From an uncultured Sinobacteraceae bacterium (GTDB lineage: Bacteria > Pseudomonadota > Gammaproteobacteria > Nevskiales > Nevskiaceae): 64,000 nt of DNA. The position numbers were made by a program, and so were the translations under genes. How positions within the stretch are numbered: the first letter of the stretch is position 1; every line of letters starts with the position of its first letter. The stretch spans positions 62,001 to 126,000 of the forward strand of contig CAIJRD010000002.1 in the NCBI GenBank assembly GCA_903822975.1. The letters run 5' to 3'. Of this stretch, positions 24,112 to 35,020 are shown piece by piece. The notes below the pieces were generated by a model. The model ran no database searches. It had not been told where the DNA came from and saw only the letters and a list, made by a program, of their open reading frames with translations.

Positions 24112-25035
24112 TTAACTGCGGTCGCTGGCGACGGCCGGCGCGCGACCCCAATGCAGCTTGTCGCGCAGCAGGCTGAAGTAGCTGTGCTTGAGCGGATGCA
24201 GCAGCAGTAGACGATGCGGCGAGCGGCTGATTTCCACGCAATCGCCGCCGGCCAGCGGTGCATTGATCTGGCCATCGCAGGTGACGCTGGCGCCGCTGGC
24301 ATCGCCGTGCATGACGATTCGGATCGGTCGCGACGCCGGCACCACGATCGGGCGATCCGACAGCGTGTGCGGGCAGATCGGAACCAGCGCGATGGCTTCC
24401 AAGCTCGGATGCATCACCGGACCACCACCGGACAAGGCATAGGCGGTTGAACCGGTCGGTGTCGACACGATCATGCCGTCGGCGCGGTGCTGGCTGATGA
24501 ACTCCCACTCGCCGACGGTTTCCTGCCCGAGCCAGGTCTCGAATTCGAGCATGCGGATCGCTTCGAGGTTGCGCACGACGACATCGTTGATCGCCAGCAA
24601 CGGCGCCGCATCCGGACGACTGTGGATGCGCGCCTCCAACAGCACGCGCTCCTCGCGGATCGATTCGCCGCGCAGCACGGCATCGAGGACCTGCTCCACA
24701 TCCTCCGGTCGCACATCGACCAGAAAGCCGAGGCGTCCCTGGTTCACGCCAAGAATCGGGACCTGCCGGGGCGCCAACAGTCGGCCGGCCGACAGCAGCG
24801 TGCCATCGCCACCGATAACGATCGCAAGGTCGCAACGTGCGGCGAGTTCATCGGCTTCGACGAACTCGATATCGAGATTTTGAAACTCCGGCGCGTTGTC
24901 GCACAGGGCCAGCACGGCATCGAGTTGCCCCGCGTTTCGGCGCGCGAGCAAGTGCGAGGCGACCGCATTCAGCGCGTTCGCAGCGCGCGGATCGCGCCGC
25001 TTGCCCAAAATGCCGACGGATTTAAAAAGGCCCAT
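24112..25035 (-). CDS. nadK: NAD kinase
   Basis: A 307-residue NAD kinase forming NADP from NAD and ATP (or polyphosphate). The GGDGTLL motif is at residues 75-81, followed by 'NQGRLGFLVDV', 'NDVVVRN' and 'STPTGSTAYALSGGGP', the family's core signature. ATG 25035 gives MGLFKSVGILGKRRDP. It is divergent from hrcA with a 102-base gap. Order with recN, grpE and dnaK is the usual gammaproteobacterial one. Confidence 0.96.
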   Translation of the reverse strand: MGLFKSVGILGKRRDPRAANALNAVASHLLARRNAGQLDAVLALCDNAPEFQNLDIEFVEADELAARCDLAIVIGGDGTLLSAGRLLAPRQVPILGVNQGRLGFLVDVRPEDVEQVLDAVLRGESIREERVLLEARIHSRPDAAPLLAINDVVVRNLEAIRMLEFETWLGQETVGEWEFISQHRADGMIVSTPTGSTAYALSGGGPVMHPSLEAIALVPICPHTLSDRPIVVPASRPIRIVMHGDASGASVTCDGQINAPLAGGDCVEISRSPHRLLLLHPLKHSYFSLLRDKLHWGRAPAVASDRS

Positions 25036-25083
25036 GCGCTTGAGTTTTGAGTATTCACGCAAATTATCATGGGCCAGACAGGC

Positions 25084-25112
25084 TTGACACGTTTTTTGCG
25101 ACGTTGCTAGCT
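25084..25112 (+). promoter_or_regulatory. Possible hrcA promoter
   Basis: A consensus -35 TTGACA lies at 25084-25089; the best -10 at 17-18 bases is weak (TAGCTT-like). No CIRCE inverted repeat (TTAGCACTC...GAGTGCTAA) is visible in this gap. Confidence 0.3.
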
Positions 25113-25137
25113 TGGCCGCCAACCGAGACCGCCCTCC

Positions 25138-26175
25138 ATGTCGCTGCAGCTTGACCCGCGCGCCGCCGAACTGCTGAAGCTGCTGATCGACCGCTACGTG
25201 CGCGATGGTCAGCCGGTCGGTTCGCGCACGCTGGCGCGCGTCGGCGGCATGGAGCTGTCGCCGGCGACGATCCGCAATGTGATGGCGGATCTCGAAGATC
25301 TTGGCTTCGTAAGCTCGCCGCACACCTCGGCCGGTCGTGTGCCGACCGCGCGCGGTTATCGCTACTTCGTTGATGCGCTGCTCGCACCCGAAGCACTCAG
25401 CGAAGCCGAACTGCAGCGCATTGCCGAGGACCTGTTCCCCGGCCATAAAAGTCCGAATGATTTGCTACAAGCGGCGTCGACGCTGCTGTCGCGCCTGTCG
25501 TCGATGGCCGGCGTTGTAACCGTGCCCAAACGCAACCTGGCGGTGCTGCGCCGGATCGAGTTTCTGCCACTGTCCGGCGGACGCGTGCTGGCCATCCTGG
25601 TGGTGAATCAGCGCGAAGTGCAGAACCGCGTGCTCGACATGGGCCGCGAATACAGCGCCAGCGAGCTGGAGCGTTACGCCAACATCATCAACGAGGCCTT
25701 CGCTGGCCGCGACCTCACGCTGCTGCGGCGAATGCTGGCGGACGACCTCGCCGAAACCCAGACGCGCGTGCGCCAGGTGCTGGGCGAGGCCTCGGCGTTG
25801 GCCGAGCGTGCGCTGCGCGGCGAGCCGACCGAAGACTACTTGCTCGCGGGCGGCACCAATCTGCTCGGGTTTCAGGAACTCGCGGACATCAACCGGCTGC
25901 GCGCGCTGTTCGACGCGCTGGATCGCAAGCGCGACCTGATGGAGTTGTTCGATCAATGCCTGGCATCGCCCGGCATGCAGATCTTTATTGGCGGCGAATC
26001 CGGCTATCAGGTGCTGGACGATTGCAGCCTGGTCACCGCGCCTTATTACGTCGATGGCCATGTCGCCGGCGTGCTGGGCGTGATCGGACCGACCCGCATG
26101 GCGTACCATCGCATCATTCCGCTGGTCACCGAAACCGCGCGCCTGCTCAGCGCGGGCTTGAAAGCGGAAAATTAA
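25138..26175 (+). CDS. hrcA: Heat-inducible transcriptional repressor HrcA
   Basis: A 345-residue HrcA repressor. N-terminal winged helix ('AAELLKLLIDRYVRDGQPVG', 'LSPATIRNVMADLEDLGFVS', 'HTSAGRVPTARGYRYFVD') binds CIRCE DNA; the C-terminal domain has 'LAGGTNLLGFQELAD' and 'VLGVIGPTRMAYHRIIPLV'. HrcA activity usually depends on GroE. No CIRCE was seen before hrcA, grpE, dnaK or dnaJ, so its targets are probably elsewhere. It heads the chaperone cluster. Confidence 0.95.
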   Translation: MSLQLDPRAAELLKLLIDRYVRDGQPVGSRTLARVGGMELSPATIRNVMADLEDLGFVSSPHTSAGRVPTARGYRYFVDALLAPEALSEAELQRIAEDLFPGHKSPNDLLQAASTLLSRLSSMAGVVTVPKRNLAVLRRIEFLPLSGGRVLAILVVNQREVQNRVLDMGREYSASELERYANIINEAFAGRDLTLLRRMLADDLAETQTRVRQVLGEASALAERALRGEPTEDYLLAGGTNLLGFQELADINRLRALFDALDRKRDLMELFDQCLASPGMQIFIGGESGYQVLDDCSLVTAPYYVDGHVAGVLGVIGPTRMAYHRIIPLVTETARLLSAGLKAEN

Positions 26176-26277
26176 GTCCCAATCACTGTGCAGTCGCAGT
26201 GCCGGCCGAGCCGGCGCTGTGCGCTGTGTTCGCGTCACGAAAATCATTTAACCGCTGTTTACGCCCGGATCCACGCA

Positions 26278-26835
26278 ATGCAAGAAGACATCTCCGAACC
26301 GGTTCCGCCGGAAGCCGACGCCACCGCCGATGCCGCCAGCGGCGACGCGCTTGGGCAGCTGCAAGCACAACTCGCAGAGGCTCAGGCTCAAGCCGCCGCC
26401 GCACGCGACGCGCAACTGCGTGCCATCGCCGAACTCGACAACGTGCGCAAGCGCGCCGAACGCGAGATCGCCAACAACCTGCGCTACGGCGCCGACCGCG
26501 TGCTGGGCGATCTGCTTGCCGTCAGCGACAGTCTCGATCTCGGCCTGCAGGCGGCCGCGGCACCGGAGGCCAGCGTGAAGGCCATCGCCGACGGCATTGC
26601 CGCCACGCGCCAGCAGCTCACTGCATTTTTCGAAAAGCACGGCGTCAAAGTGGTCGACCCGGTCGGCCAGCCGTTCAATCCGGATCTGCACGAGGCGGTT
26701 TCGGCGATCGAATCGACCGAGGTCGCACCGAATCATGTGCTGTCGGTGATGCAGAAGGGCTATCGCCTGCACGAGCGCCTGCTACGGCCGGCGATGGTGA
26801 TGGTGGCCAAGGCACCGACTTCCGCGGCTTCGTAG
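26278..26835 (+). CDS. grpE: Nucleotide exchange factor GrpE
   Basis: A 185-residue GrpE, which releases ADP from DnaK. A charged N-terminus leads into a long Ala/Gln-rich coiled coil (about residues 20-60, then 'AIAELDNVRKRAEREI'). The beta wing ends with 'VGQPFNPDLHEAVS' and 'VLSVMQKGYRLHERLLRPAM'. ATG 26278 is used; the in-frame start at 26188 would add an unlikely basic stretch. No strong ribosome site. It is 102 bases after hrcA. Confidence 0.96.
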   Translation: MQEDISEPVPPEADATADAASGDALGQLQAQLAEAQAQAAAARDAQLRAIAELDNVRKRAEREIANNLRYGADRVLGDLLAVSDSLDLGLQAAAAPEASVKAIADGIAATRQQLTAFFEKHGVKVVDPVGQPFNPDLHEAVSAIESTEVAPNHVLSVMQKGYRLHERLLRPAMVMVAKAPTSAAS

Positions 26836-26843
26836 CGGTTTTT

Positions 26844-26864
26844 GGCGCCGAATAGGCGTTTTTT
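26844..26864 (+). terminator. Weak terminator-like hairpin between grpE and dnaK
   Basis: CGCC (26846-26849) pairs with GGCG (26855-26858) around GAATA and is followed by six T. The stem is short but can be extended by wobble pairs. It may attenuate read-through from grpE into dnaK. Confidence 0.4.
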
Positions 26865-26898
26865 ATCAAAATTTGTGCGGTTTGCAGTTGTGACGCGC

Positions 26899-26926
26899 CT
26901 TGAAACCCGCGCGCGCAACCTTAAAT
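26899..26926 (+). promoter_or_regulatory. Sigma-32-like promoter before dnaK
   Basis: CTTGAAA (26899-26905), 13-base spacer, then CCTTAAAT (26919-26926), close to the heat-shock consensus CTTGAAA / CCCCATNT. The start site would be about 35 bases before the dnaK ATG. Confidence 0.55.
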
Positions 26927-26966
26927 AACATTCAGCTAATCACTTACGTCTGGAGCGAACAAAATC

Positions 26967-28892
<1,926 letters not shown>

Positions 28893-28945
28893 GCTTCAAT
28901 ACGTAAGCCGCTCAGCTGCGATTCGGCAGCGGCAGGCAGCAAACA

Positions 28946-28975
28946 GGCAACGCCCCTTTGAACAGGGGCGTTGCC
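28946..28975 (+). terminator. Strong hairpin after dnaK
   Basis: GGCAACGCCCCT (28946-28957) pairs perfectly with 28964-28975 around TTGAAC, 53 bases after the dnaK stop. No T tract follows, so it is more likely an mRNA-stabilising or partial termination structure. Confidence 0.5.
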
Positions 28976-29011
28976 GTGTCCAGGGATTGAAAAAAGAGCG
29001 CAATACACGAC

Positions 29012-29596
29012 ATGCACAAGGGGCGGCTCGAAGCATTCAGCGATGGCGTGATCGCCATCATCATCACCATCATGGTGCTGGAGATGAGGGTGCCGCACGG
29101 CGACGATTGGGCCGCGCTGCTGGGACTGTTGCCGGTGTTCCTGAGCTATGTGCTGAGCTTCATTTACGTCGGCCTGTACTGGAACAATCACCACCACATG
29201 CTGCAGGCCACGCAGCAGATCAGCGGTGGCGTGCTGTGGGCCAACTTGCACTTTCTGTTCTGGCTGTCCCTGTTTCCGTTCGCGACCGGCTGGATGGGCG
29301 AGAACCATTACGCCGCGGTGCCGACTGCGTTCTATGGCGCGGTGTTGTTATGCGCGTCGATTGCCTATCTGATGCTCGAAAAATGCATCATCTCGGTCAA
29401 CGGGGCCGACTCGGTGCTGGCCCGCTCAATCGGCAAGGATCATGCGGGCAAGATTTCGGCCGTGGGTTACGCCGCGGCGATCCCGCTGGCCTTCGTCAAC
29501 CAATGGATTTCGGATTTTCTCTACGTGTTGATCGCGGCGATCTGGATCATTCCAGACCAGCGGATCGAAAAGGTTTTCAAGAATGAGCAAGCGTGA
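29012..29596 (+). CDS. TMEM175 family potassium channel-like protein (DUF1211)
   Basis: A 194-residue integral membrane protein of the bacterial TMEM175 family, which form K+-permeable channels. The family signature is at the N-terminus, RLEAFSDGV (Arg5, FSD 9-11), and about five to six membrane segments follow. It lies between dnaK and dnaJ and its last 14 bases overlap dnaJ, so it belongs to the heat-shock transcript. That position is unusual. Whether it acts in stress-linked ion balance is inference. Confidence 0.87.
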   Translation: MHKGRLEAFSDGVIAIIITIMVLEMRVPHGDDWAALLGLLPVFLSYVLSFIYVGLYWNNHHHMLQATQQISGGVLWANLHFLFWLSLFPFATGWMGENHYAAVPTAFYGAVLLCASIAYLMLEKCIISVNGADSVLARSIGKDHAGKISAVGYAAAIPLAFVNQWISDFLYVLIAAIWIIPDQRIEKVFKNEQA

Positions 29597-30692
29597 CTAT
29601 TACGAAGTCCTCAGCGTCTCCCGCGAATGCAGCGATGACGAACTGAAGAAGGCCTATCGCAAACTGGCGATGAAGTTTCACCCGGACCGCAATCCGGGCG
29701 ATGCGACGGCTGAGGAAACGTTCAAGGAATTGAGCGTGGCATACGAAGTGTTGTCCGATCCGCAGAAGCGCGAGATCTACAACCGCTTCGGCCATGAAGG
29801 CCTGGAGCGCGGCGGTGGCGGCGGTGCCAATTTCGGCGGCGGCTTCGCCGACATTTTCGGCGATGTGTTTTCCGACATTTTCGGCGGCAATCGCGGCGGT
29901 CCACGGCGCGGTGCCGACCTGCGTTACGGCATGGAGCTGACGCTGGAGCAGGCCGCGTTCGGTACCACCGAAACCATCCGCATTCCAACACTGACGTCCT
30001 GCGAATCCTGCCGCGGTTTCGGCACCGCCGACGGCAAGGCCCCGCGCGAATGCCAGACCTGTCGCGGTGCCGGCCAGGTGCGCGTGCAGCAGGGCTTCTT
30101 CGTCTTGCAGCAGACCTGCCCGACTTGCCGTGGCGCCGGTGCCGCCATCACCGATCCCTGCAAGAGCTGCCGTGGTGCAGGCAAGATTCGCGGCGAAAAG
30201 AATCTCGAAGTGAAGATTCCGGCCGGTGTGGATACCGGCGATCGTATCCGACTCAACGGCGAGGGCGAACCGGGCGAGCGCAATGCGCCGCCGGGTGATC
30301 TCTACGTGCAGATCCAGGTCAAGCCGCACGAGATGTTCGAGCGCGAGGGCGCGGATCTGTATTGCACCGTCCCGGTCAGCATCGTCACCGCCACCCTCGG
30401 CGGCGAACTCGACGTGCCGACGCTGACCGGCAAGGCGGCGCTGAAAATCCCCGAGGCCACGCAGAGCGGCAAAGTGTTCCGCCTGCGCGGTCTGGGTGTG
30501 AAGCCGGTGCGCGGCGGCGGCATCGGCGACCTGCTGTGCACGGTGGAGGTGGAAACGCCGGTGCATCTGAACAAGCAGCAGAAGGAATTGTTGCGCCAGT
30601 TCGGCGAATCGCTCGGCGAAAAACACAGCCCGGCAACCAATGGCTGGCTCGATAAAGCGAAGAAATTCGTCGAGGAACATCTGAAGGCCTGA
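29583..30692 (+). CDS. dnaJ: Molecular chaperone DnaJ (Hsp40)
   Basis: A 369-residue type I Hsp40 that stimulates DnaK ATPase. J domain with HPD at 33-35, Gly/Phe-rich linker ([16 protein letters not shown]), and four CxxCxGxG zinc repeats beginning near Cys140 ([32 protein letters not shown]), then the C-terminal substrate domain. Length is usual. It overlaps the TMEM175 gene by 14 bases. Confidence 0.98.
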   Translation: MSKRDYYEVLSVSRECSDDELKKAYRKLAMKFHPDRNPGDATAEETFKELSVAYEVLSDPQKREIYNRFGHEGLERGGGGGANFGGGFADIFGDVFSDIFGGNRGGPRRGADLRYGMELTLEQAAFGTTETIRIPTLTSCESCRGFGTADGKAPRECQTCRGAGQVRVQQGFFVLQQTCPTCRGAGAAITDPCKSCRGAGKIRGEKNLEVKIPAGVDTGDRIRLNGEGEPGERNAPPGDLYVQIQVKPHEMFEREGADLYCTVPVSIVTATLGGELDVPTLTGKAALKIPEATQSGKVFRLRGLGVKPVRGGGIGDLLCTVEVETPVHLNKQQKELLRQFGESLGEKHSPATNGWLDKAKKFVEEHLKA

Positions 30693-30748
30693 AAGCACGT
30701 CGCGGCATCGGCGACAATATCGGCTCGCTCCAGCGGAATCCGTCGTCC

Positions 30749-31567
30749 ATGTCGTCAGAAGCGGTTACACGTGTCGCAATCCTCGGCGCCAGCGGCCGCA
30801 TGGGCCGCACGCTGATCGAGTCGGTGCTGGAAATGCCATCGCTGAAACTGGTCGCGGCGGTGACCCAGGCTGGCGAAGCCGTGGTCGGCAGCGATGCGGG
30901 ACAACTGGTCGGCAAGCCGAGCCTCGGCATTGCCATCGGCACCGACGTCGCCGTCGCCGCCAAGCTGGCCGACGTCGTGATCGATTTCACCCGGCCCGAA
31001 GGCACCGAGGCGGCACTCGCGGCCTGTGTTGCCGCCGGCACGGCGCTGGTGATCGGGACCACCGGCTTCAGCGCCGCGCAAAAAGCCGCGATCGCCAAGG
31101 CCGCACAGACCATTCCGCTGTGCCAGGCGGCGAATTTCAGCATCGGTGTGAATGTCAGCCTGAAGCTGATTGCCGACGCGGCACGCACGCTCGGCGCGGG
31201 TTACGACATCGAGATCGTCGAGGCGCATCATCGCCACAAGGTCGACGCGCCTTCAGGCACCGCGCTGCGCATGGGCGAGGCGGCGGCCGAAGGTCTCGGC
31301 GTCAAACTCGAAGACCACGCGGTCTACGCACGCGAGGGTGTCACCGGTGCGCGCGTGAGCGGCACGATCGGCTTTGCAACCACACGCGGCGGCGATGTCG
31401 TCGGCGATCACACGGTAATGTTCCTGGGCGATGGCGAGCGTGTCGAGATCAGTCACAAGGCCAGCAGTCGCGGCAACTTCGCGCGCGGCGCGCTGCGTGC
31501 GGCTGCTTGGCTCAAGGGTCATCCGGCCGGGCTCTACGACATGCAGGACGTTCTCGGATTCAAGTGA
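30749..31567 (+). CDS. dapB: 4-hydroxy-tetrahydrodipicolinate reductase
   Basis: A 272-residue DapB, which reduces HTPA with NAD(P)H in lysine and diaminopimelate synthesis. Cofactor motif [16 protein letters not shown] at the N-terminus, and the signature '[20 protein letters not shown]' with the catalytic His-His-x-x-Lys region. It follows dnaJ by 56 bases, the order seen in related genomes. Confidence 0.96.
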   Translation: MSSEAVTRVAILGASGRMGRTLIESVLEMPSLKLVAAVTQAGEAVVGSDAGQLVGKPSLGIAIGTDVAVAAKLADVVIDFTRPEGTEAALAACVAAGTALVIGTTGFSAAQKAAIAKAAQTIPLCQAANFSIGVNVSLKLIADAARTLGAGYDIEIVEAHHRHKVDAPSGTALRMGEAAAEGLGVKLEDHAVYAREGVTGARVSGTIGFATTRGGDVVGDHTVMFLGDGERVEISHKASSRGNFARGALRAAAWLKGHPAGLYDMQDVLGFK

Positions 31568-31757
31568 CCTGCCGGTATCGCGACACTGTGATGTGTAACT
31601 GCGCCGATCATGCCGGCGAGGCATCGCGCGATCCGGCGGCCGCTCGCGCACGTGGGCAATCGCGTTTGCCATCGCACCATCGAACAAGCCGGTCGATGCG
31701 CCAGCGTTCAAGCCATCAGGCGATTCGGCTAGGAATCAGACATCGGCAGGGCGCGGC

Positions 31758-33623
31758 ATGAGCGAAGACCGGCGTCTGCCGAAGCTCGCGCTGGCCGCAC
31801 TCGGCGTCGTGTATGGCGACATTGGCACCAGCCCGGTCTACGCGCTGAAGGCGTGTTTCGCCGACGATGCCCATTTGAGCGCGACGCCTGCGCACGTGCT
31901 CGGCATTCTGTCGCTGATCATCTGGTCGCTGCTGGTGACGGTGACGCTGAAGTACCTCACCGTGGTGATGAACGCCAACAACAAGGGCGAGGGCGGCATC
32001 GTCGCGTTGGTGGCCTTGCTCAACCCGTGGCGCGCGAAGGTTGGTTCGCTGCGTTATGTGCTGATGCTGGTCGGCTTGTTCGGTGGCGCGCTGCTGTTCG
32101 GCGACGCCACCATCACCCCGGCGATCTCGGTGCTCAGCGCCATCGAGGGCATCAATGTCGCAACACCGGCGCTGCATCACTGGATCATTCCAATCACGCT
32201 GCTGATTCTGGCAATGCTGTTCATGATCCAGCGGCGCGGCACCGGTACGGTCGGCGTGCTGTTCGGGCCGGTGATGGTGCTGTGGTTCGTCGCGATCGGC
32301 GCGATGGGCGTGATGGGAATCGCACAGCATCCGCAGGTGCTGGCCGCGCTGAATCCCTGGCACGGTCTGGACTTCCTGATTCATGGCGGCTTCGTCGGCT
32401 TCGCGGTGCTTGGTGCCGTGTTCCTCTCGGTCACCGGGGCCGAGGCCTTGTATGCCGACATGGGCCACTTCGGCGTCGCGCCGATCCGTGTGGCCTGGTA
32501 CACCTTGGTTCTGCCGGGACTGGTGCTGAACTATCTCGGCCAGGGCGCCTTGATTCTGGCGACACCCGAAGCGATCGACGCACCGTTCTATCACCTCGCG
32601 CCGATGGGCTGGATCTATCCGCTGGTCGCACTCACGGCCTTGGCCACCGTGATCGCCTCGCAAGCCGTCATTTCCGGCTGTTTCTCGCTGGTGCGGCAGC
32701 TGATCCAGCTCGGCCAGTTCCCACGCATGACGATCGTGCAGACCTCCTCGGAAGAGCAGGGCCAGATCTACATTCCGTTCGTGAACTGGGTGCTCTTGAT
32801 CGCGACGTTCGGTCTGGTGCTCGGCTTCAAGTCGTCCGATGCCCTGAGTGCCGCGTACGGCATCGCAGTCTCGGCAACGATGGTGATCACCACGATTCTG
32901 TCCTTGTTCGTTGCGCGCCGATTCAACTGGCGGCTGCCGATCGTCTATGCACTCACCGGCTTATTCATCTCGATCGACCTCGGCTTTTTTGCATCGAATC
33001 TGCTCAAGATCGAAGGTGGCGGCTGGTATCCGCTGGTGGCGGCAGCCGCGGCGTTCATCGTCATGGTCACCTGGAGTCGCGGCCGTGCGCTGCTGGCGAA
33101 AGAGTTGTTCAAGGACACCGAACCGCTGCAGGAATTTGCCGACAAGCTGGTCAAGAATCCGCCCTATCGGATTCCCGGCACCGCGGTGTTTTTCACGTAC
33201 GGCACGCAGGCGCCGCCGCGACTGGTCTGGCACCTGGAGCGTCACCACGTCCTGCAGGAGCGACTGATCCTGCTGACCGTGCTCACCGAAGACGAGCCGC
33301 GCGTACCGACCACCGAGCGGCTACAGATCGTCAGCATTGCGCCGAGCATCACGCGAATCACGGTGCGCTATGGCTTCATGCAGGCGCCGAACATCCCGGT
33401 GGCGCTGCGCCTGTGCGAAAAACTCGGGCTCGACCTGGATCTCGATCACGTGACGTATTACCTCGGCCGCGAAACCATCGTGCCGACCAGCGATATTCCG
33501 GGCATGGCGATGTGGCGCGAGCAGCTGTATTCGTTCCTGTCGCGCAATGCGATGCGACCCACCGCGTTCTACCAACTTCCGGCCGACGACGTGGTCGAAC
33601 TCGGATTCCAGGTGAGAATCTGA
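31758..33623 (+). CDS. kup: Potassium transport protein Kup
   Basis: A 621-residue K+ uptake protein with about twelve membrane segments and a C-terminal cytosolic domain. The N-terminal signature 'GVVYGDIGTSPVYALKACF', 'MNANNKGEGGI' and 'GGALLFGDATITPAISVLSA' are diagnostic. GGGCG precedes the ATG. The 190-base gap after dapB shows no riboswitch or clear promoter. Confidence 0.96.
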   Translation: MSEDRRLPKLALAALGVVYGDIGTSPVYALKACFADDAHLSATPAHVLGILSLIIWSLLVTVTLKYLTVVMNANNKGEGGIVALVALLNPWRAKVGSLRYVLMLVGLFGGALLFGDATITPAISVLSAIEGINVATPALHHWIIPITLLILAMLFMIQRRGTGTVGVLFGPVMVLWFVAIGAMGVMGIAQHPQVLAALNPWHGLDFLIHGGFVGFAVLGAVFLSVTGAEALYADMGHFGVAPIRVAWYTLVLPGLVLNYLGQGALILATPEAIDAPFYHLAPMGWIYPLVALTALATVIASQAVISGCFSLVRQLIQLGQFPRMTIVQTSSEEQGQIYIPFVNWVLLIATFGLVLGFKSSDALSAAYGIAVSATMVITTILSLFVARRFNWRLPIVYALTGLFISIDLGFFASNLLKIEGGGWYPLVAAAAAFIVMVTWSRGRALLAKELFKDTEPLQEFADKLVKNPPYRIPGTAVFFTYGTQAPPRLVWHLERHHVLQERLILLTVLTEDEPRVPTTERLQIVSIAPSITRITVRYGFMQAPNIPVALRLCEKLGLDLDLDHVTYYLGRETIVPTSDIPGMAMWREQLYSFLSRNAMRPTAFYQLPADDVVELGFQVRI

Positions 33624-33638
33624 CCCCGTGAGCATCCG

Positions 33639-34145
33639 ATGAGCGCCGACGTTTTAGATGCCGGATTCGAGATCGTCGCCGCACGGCGCGAAGATGTGGG
33701 CGACATTCTGCGGCTGATTCGCGCGCTGGCGGAATACGAAAAGCTGTCGGACCAAGTGGTCGCCACCGAAGAGGCGCTGCAGGCGGCGCTGTTCGATTGG
33801 CCTGCACGGGTGGAAGCGCTGGTCGCGCGCAGTGCCGGGCGCGTGGTCGGCTTCGCGCTGTACTTTCTCAATTACTCGACGTTCCGCGCGCGCAGCGGCA
33901 TTTATCTGGAAGACCTGTTCGTCGAGCCAGCCGAGCGCGGTCGTGGCATTGGCCAGGCGCTGCTCCGTGCGATTGCCGGCATCGCGGTGGCGCGCGGCTG
34001 CGAGCGTTTCGAGTGGGCCGTGCTCGACTGGAATCAACCGGCTATCGCGTTCTATCAGCGACTCGGCGCACGTCCGCTCGACGACTGGACGGTTTATCGC
34101 CTCGGCGGTGAAGCCCTGCAAAAGCTGGCATCTGCGACGAAATGA
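33639..34145 (+). CDS. GNAT family N-acetyltransferase
   Basis: A 168-residue acetyl-CoA-dependent transferase of the GNAT fold. Motif A is 'YLEDLFVEPAERGRGIGQAL' (acetyl-CoA binding, RGRGIG). 'AVLDWNQPAIAFYQRLGARP' is motif B. Overall resemblance is to spermidine/diamine N-acetyltransferase-like proteins; the acceptor is unknown. It lies 15 bases after kup and is probably co-transcribed. Confidence 0.9.
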   Translation: MSADVLDAGFEIVAARREDVGDILRLIRALAEYEKLSDQVVATEEALQAALFDWPARVEALVARSAGRVVGFALYFLNYSTFRARSGIYLEDLFVEPAERGRGIGQALLRAIAGIAVARGCERFEWAVLDWNQPAIAFYQRLGARPLDDWTVYRLGGEALQKLASATK

Positions 34146-34257
34146 GTCGGTCGCACGCATCGAATTCCATTCATCGCTGTGCGCAAGTGCGTCGATTGCC
34201 GGGTCGGCGCGCGGCTAGGCGCTGGCTCCTGCGCATCGCGTCGTTTGGGAGCAATAC

Positions 34258-35007
34258 GTGAGCGACCCCGTGTTCGCTTCTGCGAACCGTGGTGCGCAGT
34301 TGACCGAACACAATCGACGCTTCTACGACGGCCTGTGGTCGCAGTCGCGCTTGATCGCACCCGAACGCTTCAATACCTGGCCGCTGGTGCAGCAGCTCGC
34401 CGCGCAGGCACCGCGCCGGCTCGAGATCGCCCCCGGCATGCGGCCACGTCTGCCGTTGGCGGACACCGTCTTTGTGGATCTGAGCCAACCGGCAATCGCT
34501 GCGCTGCGCGCCCAAGGCGCCCAGGCTACGCTCGGCCTGGTCACAGCGATTCCCTGCGCGGATGCGTGTTTCGATTTCGTCTGCGCGTTCGATATTGTCG
34601 AGCACGTCGAGGACGATCGACAGGCGCTGCGCGAGTTGGCGCGGGTTGCAGCACCGGGCGCCGCGCTGCTGCTGTCGGTGCCGCTGCACCCGACGCACTG
34701 GAATGCATTCGACGAATTCGTCGGTCACCGGCGCCGCTATGTGCCGGCCGAGTTCGCAGCGCTGTTGCGCGAGAGCGGCTTCGCAGTCGAGCGCAGCGCG
34801 GTCTACGGCATGCAGCCGAAATCGAGCTGGTTGCTGGATCTCGGCGCCTGGTATCTGACTCACAAGCGCGAGCGCGCGATGTGGTGGTACAACCGCGTGC
34901 TGCCGATCGGCGTACGCTTCCAGAAGAAGCTCGAACTGGTCGACGGACTGATCGCCGACGACAACGTTGATGAAATCCTGCTGGTCTGCCGCAAGCAAGC
35001 CGGGTAA
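34258..35007 (+). CDS. SAM-dependent methyltransferase (class I, type 11)
   Basis: A 249-residue Rossmann-like methyltransferase. The first strand and loop are LEIAPGMRPRLP, followed by an acidic strand end 'VFVDLSQPAI', then 'CFDFVCAFDIVEHVEDD' (motif for the post-I region). The classical GxGxG is replaced by APGM. Acceptor unknown. GTG start with GGGAG upstream. It ends 13 bases before a radical SAM gene in the same direction. Confidence 0.85.
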   Translation: MSDPVFASANRGAQLTEHNRRFYDGLWSQSRLIAPERFNTWPLVQQLAAQAPRRLEIAPGMRPRLPLADTVFVDLSQPAIAALRAQGAQATLGLVTAIPCADACFDFVCAFDIVEHVEDDRQALRELARVAAPGAALLLSVPLHPTHWNAFDEFVGHRRRYVPAEFAALLRESGFAVERSAVYGMQPKSSWLLDLGAWYLTHKRERAMWWYNRVLPIGVRFQKKLELVDGLIADDNVDEILLVCRKQAG

Positions 35008-35020
35008 CGAGAGAAACGAC

